From: Paenibacillus sp. Soil522
GTDB taxonomy: Bacteria > Bacillota > Bacilli > Paenibacillales > Paenibacillaceae
Reading direction: 5' to 3'
Assembly (NCBI RefSeq): GCF_001428245.1
Contig: NZ_LMRV01000044.1
Span: forward strand, 161,536-225,535
DNA length: 64,000 nucleotides
Numbering within the stretch: position 1 is the stretch's first letter; every line of letters starts with the position of its first letter. This document shows, piece after piece, positions 1-8,701 of the stretch. The position numbers were made by a program, and so were the translations under genes. Under the pieces are notes generated by a model. That model was given only the letters and a program-made list of their open reading frames with translations. It searched no databases and had not been told where the DNA came from.

Positions 1-354
1 ACTACTAATTATTTGTTCCCGGGCTATGAGTTCACATGGTCGCCGACGATGTCCAGAATCAATTCGGACAACGATGCGGAGACGCTTAAGCTGCTTGATT
101 ACCAATCCAAACCGGATACGTATTATCAGCAGCCGCTTACCGGTTTCGTCTTTAATGCAGAACCGGTTAAGACTGAGATTGCCAAGATGAGCACGATCTC
201 AACGTACGAACCACTCTTCAAAAACGGTCTAGACAAAGATTGGAAGGGCTCGGCCGCGAAAATGAATAAAGAATTGGAATCCTTAGGGCTCGAGAAAATC
301 CGTCAGGAAGTTATCAATCAGGTTCAAGCTTTCCTAGATAACAGCGGCAAGTAA
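1..354 (+). CDS. DUF3502-type extracellular sugar-binding lipoprotein, C-terminal fragment (cut by window start)
   Basis: The frame is open from base 1 to a TAA at 352-354 and gives about 117 residues of a C-terminus; the rest lies outside the window. The residues (for example NYLFPGYEFTWSP near the start and a closing helix ending FLDNSGK) resemble the C-terminal DUF3502 region of LplA/LipO-like oligosaccharide-binding lipoproteins of Paenibacillus ABC transporters. The protein would sit outside the membrane and hand sugars to an LplB/LplC-type permease pair. No permease follows; a terminator comes directly after, so this is the last gene of its operon. Broken pieces of the same transporter type occur at 3989-4381. 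The family call is by eye. Confidence 0.7.
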   Translation, partial: TTNYLFPGYEFTWSPTMSRINSDNDAETLKLLDYQSKPDTYYQQPLTGFVFNAEPVKTEIAKMSTISTYEPLFKNGLDKDWKGSAAKMNKELESLGLEKIRQEVINQVQAFLDNSGK

Positions 355-385
355 TCTTACTTCATGATCGTTCAATATTTTTTCG

Positions 386-421
386 AAAAACCGTCCGAAT
401 GTTAATCATCGGACGGTTTTT
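386..421 (+). terminator. Rho-independent terminator
   Basis: Inverted repeat AAAACCGTCCGA / TCGGACGGTTTT with a 10-base loop, running into a T tract. It lies about 30 bases after the binding-protein stop codon and should end that operon. Confidence 0.85.
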
Positions 422-590
422 GTCGTCGATTAGTTCTTCTACGGAACTTTAGACGGCAATAGTGCGGAAATTCAATAGGGAAATGACGGATCCGTGAAAG
501 AAAGAAAGGCTGCGGTGTTCTATCATAATAGATAAGAACAACCTTTCAAGTAGTGAAGTTCATCCAATCGAGACGGGGGTATGTGATCAA

Positions 591-1457
591 ATGACGATTG
601 CGGCAGGTATTAATATTTTTTCCGTTTACAGGGAACTAGGCGAAGATTATTTTGGCACACTGGAGAAGGTCGCCGAAGCAGGATATGTAAATATTGAGCT
701 TATCGGATTCAATATGAAGACTTTTAAACGTTACATCGATGAGGTTCCTATGGAATCGGTTAGAGATAAATTGCGAGAGCTTGGACTTAAGGCGGCCTCC
801 GTTCATGAGGGTACGGCACCGGGGCAAGAACTGACTTCGCATGATTGGGACACTGTTATGAAGTACTATGCGGGCCTTGAATGTGAAGGCATTGTGCTTC
901 CGTCCGTGTGGATAAAAGACCGCGAGGACACGCTGAGAGCAGCGGAACAGATGAACAGCGTCGGCAAAAAAATGAAAGAGGGCGGCTTTCAGTTCTATTT
1001 GCACAATCACGCCCATGAGTTTAAAACGGTCGGCGATCATACGCTGTTCGACCTGCTTTTGCAAAATACCGATCCATCCTATGTGAAATTTGAAATTGAT
1101 CTGGCATGGGTGATGCGTGCGGGCATAGATCCGGTTGCCGTTCTGGAGAAGCTTGGAGACCGCTGCGATATGATCCATCAGAAGGATTTAAGCAAAAACC
1201 TTGCGGGCCAGCTTAATATTATGGAGGCTATGCGGCAGGGCGGCGACGAAGCGCATGAATCATTTGAAGTCTACCGGAATGTAGATCCTGGCGATTTCGT
1301 CGATCTCGGCACCGGTATTTTCGATTTCGCCTCCGTATACGAGCAAATCCGGTCAATGGGGCATGTCCGTTATGCGCTTGTCGAGAACGAGGGCGAGTCG
1401 GAGGACAAGTTCGGCAGCATCCGCAAAGATTTAACCGTATTGCAGAAATATGTATAG
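591..1457 (+). CDS. Sugar phosphate isomerase/epimerase family protein (xylose isomerase-like TIM barrel)
   Basis: A 288-residue protein of normal length for the AP_endonuc_2 / IolE-like TIM-barrel family. Visible marks are the N-terminal strand GINIFSVYREL, YLHNHAHEF around residue 140 (metal-site His), KFEIDLAWVMRAG (metal Asp/Glu), MIHQKDL (metal His) and a C-terminal LVENEGES. These enzymes isomerise or epimerise ketoses, inositol derivatives or sugar phosphates in the cytoplasm; the substrate cannot be told from sequence. It starts ATG 591 after a weak Shine-Dalgarno (GACGGGGGT). Its TAG stop is followed at once, in the same frame, by the ATG of a truncated response regulator, which is an unusual junction. 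Confidence 0.8.
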   Translation: MTIAAGINIFSVYRELGEDYFGTLEKVAEAGYVNIELIGFNMKTFKRYIDEVPMESVRDKLRELGLKAASVHEGTAPGQELTSHDWDTVMKYYAGLECEGIVLPSVWIKDREDTLRAAEQMNSVGKKMKEGGFQFYLHNHAHEFKTVGDHTLFDLLLQNTDPSYVKFEIDLAWVMRAGIDPVAVLEKLGDRCDMIHQKDLSKNLAGQLNIMEAMRQGGDEAHESFEVYRNVDPGDFVDLGTGIFDFASVYEQIRSMGHVRYALVENEGESEDKFGSIRKDLTVLQKYV

Positions 1458-2864
1458 ATGATTTGCGATATCGAGATGCCGCAGGGCAGCGGATTGGAGC
1501 TCTATGAATGGGTACGCGAGCAGCACCCTCAAACCGAGTGTATCTTACTAACCTGCCACGCCGACTTTCAGTATGCCAAGAAAGCGCTTCAGCTGGGCAG
1601 CTTCGAGTATTTGCTAAAATCGGTTCCGCATGATGAACTGATGCTGGTCATGACGAAGCTAATCGAGAAGATCAGGAAGGAACGGGAATCGACCACGATG
1701 GTGACCAAGTGGTTTTGGCAGGATGTGCTCAGCCAAGCGATTCCGTCTAATTTGAATAAAATGATGGAGGTCATCGGCAAGCAGAAGCTTCCGTACGCCA
1801 AATCCATGAGATTTCTGCCGGTCGTCATCAGCATTCAGCATTGGGAGAAGTCATTAACGGCGCGGGTAGCGCAAATCATGGAGTATGCGCTGCGCAACGC
1901 ACTGGAAGAGGTCGTTATTCAACGCGCATCGAGCGCACAAATCGTCCGAATTAATCCAGACTACCTGTTGATCGTATTCACGCAGGACCTGCCGCCGGCG
2001 GAAGGCTGCAACCCTTTTTTCAAGGAGATCAAAAGCCGCTGCCGGGCTTTTATCGAGGTGTGCAATCAGTATTTGTATTGCCACCTGTCCTGTATGATCG
2101 GCAAGCCGGTGCAAGCGCATGAAGTGAGGGATATGGTCGAAGTCTTGATGGCGTTCAAAAAGAATCAAGTCAATATCGTTGACCGTGTCATCTTTATTGA
2201 CGATCGATTGAAGAAAGAATCTCAAATCCCGCTGCCTCCCATGCATGTGTGGTCAGAGCTTATCAAGCAGGGGAATAGGAAAAAACTGATCGATGAGTCG
2301 CAGCAGTTTCTCGATTCGTGGAAACGGATCGAGTGCTTGGGCGCCAAAGGGCTGCAGCAATTTTATCAAAACTTCCTGCAGATGGTCCTTCATACGCTGC
2401 AGCAGCAAGGGCTGCGCGCGGATGAAATCTTCCCAGATCATTTGTCTCCTGAGCGTATTTTGTCGGCAACGCGCAGCGTAAAGGATTTGCAGGACTGGGT
2501 TAGGGACGTGCTTGAAAAAGCGCTTTTTCATATTCAAGGGCTGGATTCGAGCGAGACGGTTGTGGAGAGGATCAAGCGGTATATCGCGCTTCATATCGAC
2601 GAGGAGCTGTCCAGGCAGTACATCGCAGATTATATCGGGCTAAGCCCGGATTATATCGTTAAGCTGTTTAAGAAAGAAACAGGCTGCTCGATATCCGATT
2701 ACATTCTGAAGGAGAGAATCAATCTGGCGAAGGAGCTGCTGTCCATGACGGATACGACGATCAGCAACGTCGCGCTGGCAGTAGGCTTTTCCAACTTCTC
2801 CTATTTTTCCACGCTGTTTAAAAAAGAAGTAGCGATGACGCCTCAGGAGTATCGCAAAGGCTGA
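1458..2864 (+). pseudogene. AraC-type (YesN-like) response regulator lacking the start of its receiver domain
   Basis: The 468 residues begin MICDIEMPQGSGLELYEW, which aligns to about residue 53 of a normal YesN-like regulator. The phosphoacceptor Asp (CDIEMP) is present, but the preceding strand and acidic DD pocket that bind magnesium are missing, and the usual Lys-Pro of the last loop reads Lys-Ser. The linker and the C-terminal AraC double helix-turn-helix (about 370-468, including LSRQYIADYIGLSPDYIVKLFKK and SNVALAVGFSNFSYFSTLFKKE) are intact. Its ATG directly abuts the TAG of the isomerase gene with no ribosome binding site. No partner histidine kinase is visible. I read it as the 3' product of a deletion; a translated, phosphorylation-blind DNA-binding protein remains possible. 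Confidence 0.7.
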
Positions 2865-2906
2865 CGGCAGCCCGGGGAACGGGAAAACAAAGCTCCAGAC
2901 TGCCGT
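2864..2906. terminator. Weak hairpin between convergent genes
   Basis: ACGGCAG / CTGCCGT stem enclosing a smaller CCCG/CGGG hairpin, directly after the response-regulator stop and before the convergent DUF2935 gene. There is no clear T tract, so terminator function is uncertain. Confidence 0.3.
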
Positions 2907-2938
2907 GTATGATGGGAATTGCCCCGTTACTTACCCGT

Positions 2939-3730
2939 TTATTTCTGTACGAGGTTTCTTTCAAACATGTCGATAATGAACAGGAACCTTTCCGCTTCGC
3001 GGAACACATGATCTGCCAGCAAAGGATGAATGATGCTTTTGATGCGGCAAGCATCGATCAAATCCTTTGCCGTCTTTTTGAAATCCCGAAGCGATTGCAC
3101 GGATACCCGATTTTGATCTAGAAATTGGTCAAGCAGCGGAACGGTTTGGGATTGAGGCCGCATGGATTCTAAATCTTTTGCTTGAAATAACAATTGATCA
3201 AAGTCATGACTAAAATTTCGCGCCTGATCAACTAATTGCCGTTCAGACGGGTCAAGCAGATGTCCGATAAACTTTGCATGGTCAGCCATAATTCGGAGGA
3301 AAAAAACATTTTCGTCAATAATGGCATCGGGCAGAGGTTCCAATCTTCCTGTATTCAGTTCTTCCAGACGGTTTCTAAAATAAAACGCTTCTCTGCTTGT
3401 ATGGTCAATCAGCAAAGGAAAATTGTTCGCTCCCGGCATTTGGCAGGTTAACACCAGACCCAACACTTTTCTTTTAAATGCCCAAATGTGTGAAACCGCG
3501 TTATGGACTTCAGTATTAAAACGTCTAATTTGTTCGGGATCTGCTGCGGCTGAGAACGCATGCGACCTTCTTTCGATGTCTTCAAACACAGTGAAAAACT
3601 GATTGGCTTCCGCTATTAATTGGGTATCCTCGCATCGAAAGCCTAATTTAAGAAAAAGCGAGTGCTCCTTCATGATACGCGCCCAAAAGCGAATTTCATC
3701 CAGCGAGCGCAGTACAAACATATTTGACAA
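2939..3730 (-). CDS. DUF2935 family protein
   Basis: Reads from TTG 3730 to TAA 2939 (263 residues). The TTG start is chosen because an AGGAGGGG Shine-Dalgarno lies 8 bases upstream; the longer open frame has no such site. The protein is almost all helix. Its N-terminal SLDEIRFWARIMKEHSLF motif and internal repeat-like FLRIMADHAKFIGHLLDPSE segment match the DUF2935 family of Firmicutes (two related helical bundles, often with conserved His/Glu pairs). Function is unknown; the conserved EH and DH pairs suggest metal binding, which is inference. It is monocistronic, converging on the response-regulator remnant. Confidence 0.75.
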   Translation of the reverse strand: MSNMFVLRSLDEIRFWARIMKEHSLFLKLGFRCEDTQLIAEANQFFTVFEDIERRSHAFSAAADPEQIRRFNTEVHNAVSHIWAFKRKVLGLVLTCQMPGANNFPLLIDHTSREAFYFRNRLEELNTGRLEPLPDAIIDENVFFLRIMADHAKFIGHLLDPSERQLVDQARNFSHDFDQLLFQAKDLESMRPQSQTVPLLDQFLDQNRVSVQSLRDFKKTAKDLIDACRIKSIIHPLLADHVFREAERFLFIIDMFERNLVQK

Positions 3731-3817
3731 GATTATCACCCCTCCTAGATTAGGTAATCTATAATACTTATTGGGCGAAGTGATCATATATGTGATTTAA
3801 ATTTTTAAATTCATTAT

Positions 3818-3866
3818 AAAATGGTGCCGTTAGAGGGGGATGACCTGCCTTTAACGGCCATTTTTT
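3818..3866 (+). terminator. Terminator-like hairpin without an obvious upstream gene
   Basis: Stem AAATGG(TG)CCGTTA / TAACGGCCATTT followed by a T tract, strongest in the plus direction. No intact plus-strand gene precedes it, so it may be left from a deleted gene. Confidence 0.4.
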
Positions 3867-3988
3867 GCTTTCGTTTCATGTCGGAAACTCAAAAGCTGGA
3901 TGTCGGATTATTAGTAGTTGGGGGATTTGCTTTGCGGTAGTATTAGACCAAGCAAGCAAATAAATGAAACCAAAGGTGGTCGAGACCC

Positions 3989-4381
3989 ATGCAAGCAAAT
4001 TTTGAGACGGTAACCCCAAATATCAAGCAGGTCTCATGGAAGATGAAGAAGAATGCAACATTCGCATTGGAGATGAGAAAGGTAAAGAAATACCATGCTT
4101 TGGTGCTGATGGCGCTTCCCGGCCTTGAATTTATGCATCATTTATTTAGCGGCAATCATCGGTATCGACAGCGAGTATTATGAAGCAGCGACGATTGAAG
4201 GATCTGGTCGACAAATATAATATCGATACGACCAAGATAAAATCGCTGAATGATCTGGACGCTGTATTCAAAATCATTAAGGACAACAGCCGGGCATCAT
4301 CCCGACGGTTAAGGTGTCGGTGCACTTCAGGCCTGTGGTCACGGCGACCTCCAATATCATATCCATTATGTGGAGCGTTGT
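3989..4381 (+). pseudogene. Mosaic remnant of sugar ABC transporter permease and binding protein
   Basis: Three pieces lie in different frames. From ATG 3989 one frame gives a permease-like N-terminus ending KKYHALVLMALPGL. A shifted frame (about 4147-4225) then reads IYLAAIIGIDSEYYEAATIEG, the cytoplasmic EAA loop of LplB-type permeases. From about 4198 another frame reads KDLVDKYNIDTTKIKSLNDL and on to about 4285, typical of DUF3502-type binding proteins, before it breaks again around a PGIIPT segment. None is long enough to work. The same transporter type ends at base 354, so the whole 1-4.4 kb region looks like an ABC transporter locus that lost parts through deletions. Confidence 0.6.
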
Positions 4382-4434
4382 AATGACGGAGAGTCATTGC
4401 GGGGGTTTTGTATTTAGGCGGATATTACTGAGGT

Positions 4435-4462
4435 TTGATCCTGACCTCCAATCGCTTACAAT
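4435..4462 (+). promoter_or_regulatory. Possible sigma-A promoter for the M42 peptidase gene
   Basis: TTGATC and TACAAT separated by 16 bases, ending 65 bases before the peptidase start codon. Both boxes are imperfect. Confidence 0.35.
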
Positions 4463-4527
4463 GGAATAACAAGACGATGGAATGCTGAGCCTGTTCAACA
4501 ATCCCTATTTAAAAGGAGAACAAAAAT

Positions 4528-5577
4528 ATGACTTTACCGCTCGCGCCGCAGCTAAATCGAGAATATATCGTCAGCCAGCTGGAAGCTTTGCTAAGCATAC
4601 CGAGCCCTAGCGGATACTGCATGGACATTATGAAGCATATGGAGGCTGAAACGGAAAGGCTCGGCTATCAGCTGGAGAAAACGCCTAAAGGAAATGGTAT
4701 CATTACCATTCCGGGTGAAAAGTCTGACCAAGTCATTGGCATATCGGCTCATCTCGACACACTCGGAGCGATGGTTCGCTCGATTAAGCTAAACGGAATG
4801 ATTCGATTTACGCCGGTAGGGGGCTATGCGATGCATACGGTCGAAGGCGAATACTGTTTGATCCATACGCGCGATGGCCGAAAATATGCCGGAACCGTGT
4901 TGTCTACTAAAGCCTCCGTGCATGTATTCTCAGACGCAAGGGACTGGAAGCGTGAGGAGGCGAATATGGAAATTCGCATCGACGAGCTGGTGAAAACGAA
5001 AGCGGATACGGAGGGGCTGGGCATCTCTGCTGGCGACTTCATTTCATGGGAGCCCCGGACACGCATACTGCCAAATGGCTTTATCAAATCACGGCATTTG
5101 GACGATAAAGCTAGCGTCGCTGCTTTACTCGGCTTTATGGAGTGGCTGAAGCGTGAAGGAAGGACACCTTCCCGCACACTCAAGCTCATTTTATCGACCT
5201 ATGAGGAGGTAGGGCACGGAAGCTCTAATATCCCGGCGGATATTACGGAAATGATTGCCGTTGATATGGGGGCGCTCGGAGATGATCTGTCGGCGACGGA
5301 GCAAGATGTCTCGATCTGCGCCAAAGATTCTTCCGGGCCATACGATTATCAGATGACCTCCCGCTTAATCGAACTAGCCAAACGCGAAAAACTAGCTTAT
5401 GCGGTCGATATTTATCCGCATTATGGCTCCGACGCTTCAGCAGCGCTGCGAGGCGGAAGCAATATCCGTGCGGCTTTGATCGGGCCAGGGGTTCATGCCT
5501 CGCATGGGATGGAACGGACGCATGTGGATGCGATAGCAGGCACAGCCGCTTTGCTGCTTGCTTATGTGATAGAGTAG
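4528..5577 (+). CDS. M42 family metallopeptidase (glutamyl aminopeptidase / FrvX-like)
   Basis: A 349-residue cytoplasmic di-zinc aminopeptidase of the tetrahedral M42 family, normal in length. Expected elements are in order: GISAHLDTLG (metal His and Asp), SRHLDDKAS (bridging Asp), YEEVGHGSSN (catalytic Glu pair), AVDMG (metal Asp) and HASHGMERTH (final metal His). An AAAAGGAG site lies 9 bases before ATG 4528. Such enzymes trim short peptides; some were once annotated as endoglucanases, which is not supported here. It stands alone, after the pseudogene region. Confidence 0.85.
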   Translation: MTLPLAPQLNREYIVSQLEALLSIPSPSGYCMDIMKHMEAETERLGYQLEKTPKGNGIITIPGEKSDQVIGISAHLDTLGAMVRSIKLNGMIRFTPVGGYAMHTVEGEYCLIHTRDGRKYAGTVLSTKASVHVFSDARDWKREEANMEIRIDELVKTKADTEGLGISAGDFISWEPRTRILPNGFIKSRHLDDKASVAALLGFMEWLKREGRTPSRTLKLILSTYEEVGHGSSNIPADITEMIAVDMGALGDDLSATEQDVSICAKDSSGPYDYQMTSRLIELAKREKLAYAVDIYPHYGSDASAALRGGSNIRAALIGPGVHASHGMERTHVDAIAGTAALLLAYVIE

Positions 5578-5617
5578 CAGTTTCGAAAGCAAATCGGCAT
5601 GTGAAGTTCTTAGGAAT

Positions 5618-5653
5618 CCCCTTCTTCAAAAATCAATTGATTTTAAGAAGGGG
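5618..5653. repeat. Inverted repeat after the M42 peptidase gene
   Basis: CCCCTTCTT ... AAGAAGGGG arms with an AT-rich inner palindrome (AAAATCAATTGATTTT). There is no T tract, but the position 40 bases after the stop suggests mRNA end protection or weak termination. Confidence 0.4.
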
Positions 5654-5742
5654 TAGTTCAAAACGCTGTTCAAGAAGAAAACCGGGCTTACGCCTAACGG
5701 CTACCGTCATTCAAATCGTAGCAAGGAGAGCAGGGACTGAAT

Positions 5743-6561
5743 ATGAGAACGGAGCTATTATTTAAAAATCCAAAGACGCTTCTCAATAAAGGAACGGGCT
5801 TCCTGAATGGTTACAGCCACTCGCTCAATCCGTATACGGGCTGCTCGTTCGGCTGTTCGTATTGCTATGTCCGGCAAATGCCGGTCGCAACGTTCCGTAA
5901 GCAGGAATGGGGCAGCTGGGTAGACGTTAAGCTGGAAGCGGCGGCTATCCTTCGTAAAGAGCTTCACCGGGCCAAAGGCAAAGGAAAGGTCACCATATTT
6001 ATGTCATCGAGCACAGATCCCTATCAGCCCGTTGAATATAAAGAGAAGGTGACGAGATCGCTGCTTGCGGTAATGGCGGAAAACCCGCCGGATTTTTTGT
6101 TTGTGCAAACCCGGAGTCCTCTCGTCCGCAGAGATATTGATTTATTTCTTCTATTAAAAGATAGAGTCCGTGTAAGCATGACCGTTGAAACTGATCTGGA
6201 GGACATACGCAAGCATTTTACGCCGGCTGCGCCTCCTATCCGCGCCAGATTGAAGACGCTGCAACTGCTCTCGGAAGCGGGCGTTCCGGTTCAGGCAACG
6301 ATTGCTCCCGTGCTGCCGAGCAGCGAAGCATTCCCGGACGTATTGAAAGCAGTGGTCGACCGCGTCTGTCTGGACGATTATTTTATGGGAGACGGCAGCG
6401 GGGGGAGACGGACGCGAAGCCTGGGCATTCATTCGTTGTACAAAGAGCTTGGCTTAGAGGAGTGGTATTCGCCTTCCGCGTACCGAATCGTTTATGATCG
6501 GCTGATGCATGTTTTTTCCGGGGATCAGCTTTATTTGAGCAAGGAAGGATTTGCGCCGTAA
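5743..6561 (+). CDS. SPL-family radical SAM protein
   Basis: A 272-residue protein with CSFGCSYCY near residue 35, the CX3CX2C iron-sulfur motif of radical SAM enzymes in the arrangement of spore photoproduct lyase relatives (COG1533), preceded by NPYTGC. Later SSSTDPYQPVE and the VSMTVETD strand match the SAM-binding barrel. It is shorter than true SplB (about 340 residues) and lacks that C-terminal region, so it is the SPL-like subfamily of unknown substrate, not a confident DNA repair lyase. A GGAGAG site precedes ATG 5743. It is a single-gene unit ended by a strong terminator. Confidence 0.8.
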   Translation: MRTELLFKNPKTLLNKGTGFLNGYSHSLNPYTGCSFGCSYCYVRQMPVATFRKQEWGSWVDVKLEAAAILRKELHRAKGKGKVTIFMSSSTDPYQPVEYKEKVTRSLLAVMAENPPDFLFVQTRSPLVRRDIDLFLLLKDRVRVSMTVETDLEDIRKHFTPAAPPIRARLKTLQLLSEAGVPVQATIAPVLPSSEAFPDVLKAVVDRVCLDDYFMGDGSGGRRTRSLGIHSLYKELGLEEWYSPSAYRIVYDRLMHVFSGDQLYLSKEGFAP

Positions 6562-6570
6562 GCGCCATAG

Positions 6571-6623
6571 AAAGGGGTTAACCAGCAGGTCATGGACTGA
6601 CTGCCTGGTTAACCCTTTTTTTG
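6571..6623 (+). terminator. Strong Rho-independent terminator
   Basis: About 20-base stem (AAAGGGGTTAACCAGCAGG with its complement CTGCCTGGTTAACCCTTTTT) and a T run, 10 bases after the SPL-family stop. Confidence 0.9.
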
Positions 6624-6755
6624 ATCATTAGAAGAAGAAAGCGGAATAGTCATTATGGAATAACGGAAACCGAAATATTGGTCCATATTCAGTGCTTCCG
6701 CAGCTATATATTCATCCCGATTCATAGTCGGAAATCCTGATAGGCTGTACAGCAT
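6609..6755 (-). pseudogene. Short open frame, possible C-terminal remnant of a lost gene
   Basis: A 48-codon minus-strand frame begins at ATG 6755 and ends in a TAA inside the SPL terminator. Its product (MLYSLSGFPTMNRDEYIAAE at the start, YFGFRYSIMTIPL near the end) has protein-like composition, but there is no ribosome binding site and an in-frame stop lies upstream. I do not recognise the family. It could be a remnant or chance. Confidence 0.2.
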
Positions 6756-7497
6756 ACGAGGCAAATTACTATGAATATTTATGCAACTACCCTGAAATGT
6801 ACGTTTTTAGAATTAAAAAAGCATATTTTTGGATGAAAATCATGATTTTATTTTTATTTTTGCCAAAAAGATAACGCTATCATCTGTGAAAATGATCACA
6901 AATAGGGCCGTGCGGAAAATGTCGAGCAGTTTTTTTATCCTACTTTGGTAGGATACTGGTCAATAGTCCCTGATTTAATCATAAATTGAGCGTAATTTTT
7001 AATGTAATTAGAATGGAAAACCTGGAATTGAGCAGTGAACTTCCTTGATTTTGCAAGGGGAAACGTCAGTTTATATATATACTGAATGAGTCTGAAGAAG
7101 GTATATTTGCAAATATACATAAAGCGTTTCCAAATGACAAATTTATCTTTTCACGCACTAATTATGAGAAAACTAAAAAATGTCCATTCTGTAAATTTAG
7201 GAGCCTGTACTTATGAAAACCATTTTGAAAATGAGCTGGAATGTCTAATCGACAACATGTCTTTATTCCCTCAAGAATTGCAAAAATCTGTGTCATACTT
7301 GTAATCACGGTGGAAGCAAGGCTGACATGACGCTTGATATCGATTAGGCGAATAATCAAAACTTCTGGCATCATTATAATTTATTAACATTAGAACCTCC
7401 TAATGAATCTTGTGTTATTTGTCGATTTGTAGCAATCTAGGTTTACGTGAGTGAACATTGAGAGAACGAACGAGTTGATGAATGGAGGGCTTCAATT
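6624..7497. other. Gene-poor AT-rich gap
   Basis: About 870 bases without an intact gene. It is more AT-rich than its surroundings and holds two decayed reading frames (listed separately). No RNA gene, repeat array or mobile element boundary is visible. The promoter of the small gene at 7498 should lie in the last 100 bases, but no clear -35/-10 pair stands out. Confidence 0.5.
7049..7440 (+). pseudogene. Decayed gene for a Cys-pair (zinc-ribbon or HNH-like) protein
   Basis: Pieces in shifting frames read like one protein. 7049-7216 encodes FPNDKFIFSRTNYEKTKKCPFC; a second frame gives ELECLIDNMSLFPQELQKS; a third gives CHTCNHGGSKADMTLDID up to a TAG at 7345 and, in the same frame, ESCVIC before a TAG at 7438. 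Three CxxC pairs within 240 bases of AT-rich DNA are unlikely by chance and suggest a broken zinc-binding protein, but I cannot name the family. No intact start or ribosome binding site is present. Confidence 0.3.
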
Positions 7498-7782
7498 ATG
7501 AATGTTTCGAATGTGGAGCAGAAGCGAATAAGGCTGAAGCGATTTTTGAATATACTATCCGAAGATCCTTCTCTATTAAATCAAGCAGAGCAAGTGGAAT
7601 CGAGATCGTTGGCTGATCTTCTTATGCTCACCGGTTACACGCCTCAAAACGAACACGTTGATATGGCTGAGCTGGTGTCGCTGCTGCTCAAGAAGATAGG
7701 GCATCATGCTTGCTCGGAAGATATGATGGAGCACGTCATGAATGGCGGAACGGTTGATGAATTTATGAACATAAGTAAATAA
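7498..7782 (+). CDS. Small hypothetical protein upstream of the EPS operon
   Basis: A 94-residue acidic, mostly helical protein starting MNVSNVEQKRIRLKRFLN, with a GGAGGG site 8 bases before ATG 7498. There is no signal peptide, membrane segment or recognisable motif. I do not recognise the family. It lies 163 bases before the first EPS gene in the same direction, so it could be a regulator or small partner of EPS production; that rests only on position. Confidence 0.5.
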   Translation: MNVSNVEQKRIRLKRFLNILSEDPSLLNQAEQVESRSLADLLMLTGYTPQNEHVDMAELVSLLLKKIGHHACSEDMMEHVMNGGTVDEFMNISK

Positions 7783-7857
7783 GCAGCTACATAACCGTGA
7801 TTAGGAAGCGATCAGACTGGATGCTCCTATGAAAATCCATACCTAAAAGTTCGCGTT

Positions 7858-7885
7858 TTGAATAATGGTATGAGAATTGTATTCT
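7858..7885 (+). promoter_or_regulatory. Possible sigma-A promoter of the EPS operon
   Basis: TTGAAT and TATTCT separated by 16 bases, 61 bases before the TTG start of the Wzz-like gene, within AT-rich DNA. Only a moderate match. Confidence 0.3.
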
Positions 7886-7945
7886 TTATGAGTAATTTTT
7901 AATTTTAAATAGCTAGATGACTTAACCAGTAACGGAGGAAATGAC

Positions 7946-8701
7946 TTGGAATTAAAACATTATTGGTTCATCGTTAAAAGAAGGCTGCTATTGATAACGT
8001 TGATTATTTTAGTAAGCTGTCTGACCATCGGCATTTACTCCTACAAGTTCATCGAACCGCAGTATGAAGCTTCCACAAAACTAATTGTCAATGATTACAA
8101 GGACAGCAGCGCACCGCTTCCGAGTATCGATGTTGGCTCGATTAACTCCACGATTGGACTCATCAAAACCTATAAAGAAATCATTAAAACGCCTCGTATG
8201 ATGAAAAAAGTCATCAAAGAGTACCCAGAGCTTGCTAAGACGTACGGTGAGCTCATTGGCAAAGTAAGTGTAAGCTCAGCTACTGAAACGCAGGTCATGA
8301 CCGTGACCGTCCGTGATGATTCCTATGAGAAGGCGGCTAATATCGCAAACGCCGTTGCAATCGTTTTTCAAAAATCAGTTCCTGAGCTGATGAAGGTTGA
8401 TAATGTTTCTGTCTTGGACCAAGCCGATCCGAAGGAAAAACACGGTCCGGTGGCTCCGAATCCGAACTTAAATATTGCCGTCGCATTCATCCTGGCGCTG
8501 ATGGCGGGTATAGGTCTTTCCTTCCTGCTGGATCATTTGGATAATACGGTCAAGAGCGAAGAAGACATCGAGATGCTTCTAGGCGTTCCGGTACTGACTT
8601 CAATACCGAGAATTAAAGAAAGTGATGCTACTGAACGGGGAAGCAATGCCCCGCTAACGCCAAGAGCTGGGAGGGGAAGCAATGTCTCGCTTGATACGTA
8701 A
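7946..8701 (+). CDS. Wzz/CapA-type chain-length and kinase-modulator protein (YveK/EpsA-like)
   Basis: A 251-residue membrane protein. One membrane helix (LLLITLIILVSCLTIGIYSY) lies at the N-terminus and a second (AVAFILALMAGIGLSFLLD) near residue 175, with an extracytoplasmic Wzz domain between, including the typical PNP loop VAPNPNLNIA before the second helix. In Firmicutes this half activates a separate BY-kinase and sets polysaccharide chain length. The TTG start at 7946 has GGAGG 7 bases upstream. Its end overlaps the kinase start by 20 bases, so the two are translated together. The C-terminal tail after PRIKESD is low in complexity. Confidence 0.85.
   Translation: MELKHYWFIVKRRLLLITLIILVSCLTIGIYSYKFIEPQYEASTKLIVNDYKDSSAPLPSIDVGSINSTIGLIKTYKEIIKTPRMMKKVIKEYPELAKTYGELIGKVSVSSATETQVMTVTVRDDSYEKAANIANAVAIVFQKSVPELMKVDNVSVLDQADPKEKHGPVAPNPNLNIAVAFILALMAGIGLSFLLDHLDNTVKSEEDIEMLLGVPVLTSIPRIKESDATERGSNAPLTPRAGRGSNVSLDT

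Noticed and set aside
4528..5577. Endoglucanase annotation of the M42 protein
   Set aside because: Metal and catalytic residues are those of di-zinc aminopeptidases; the cellulase label is an old misannotation in this family.
5743..6561. True spore photoproduct lyase (splB)
   Set aside because: It has the radical SAM Cys motif but is about 70 residues shorter than SplB and lacks its C-terminal part; the broader SPL-like family name is safer.
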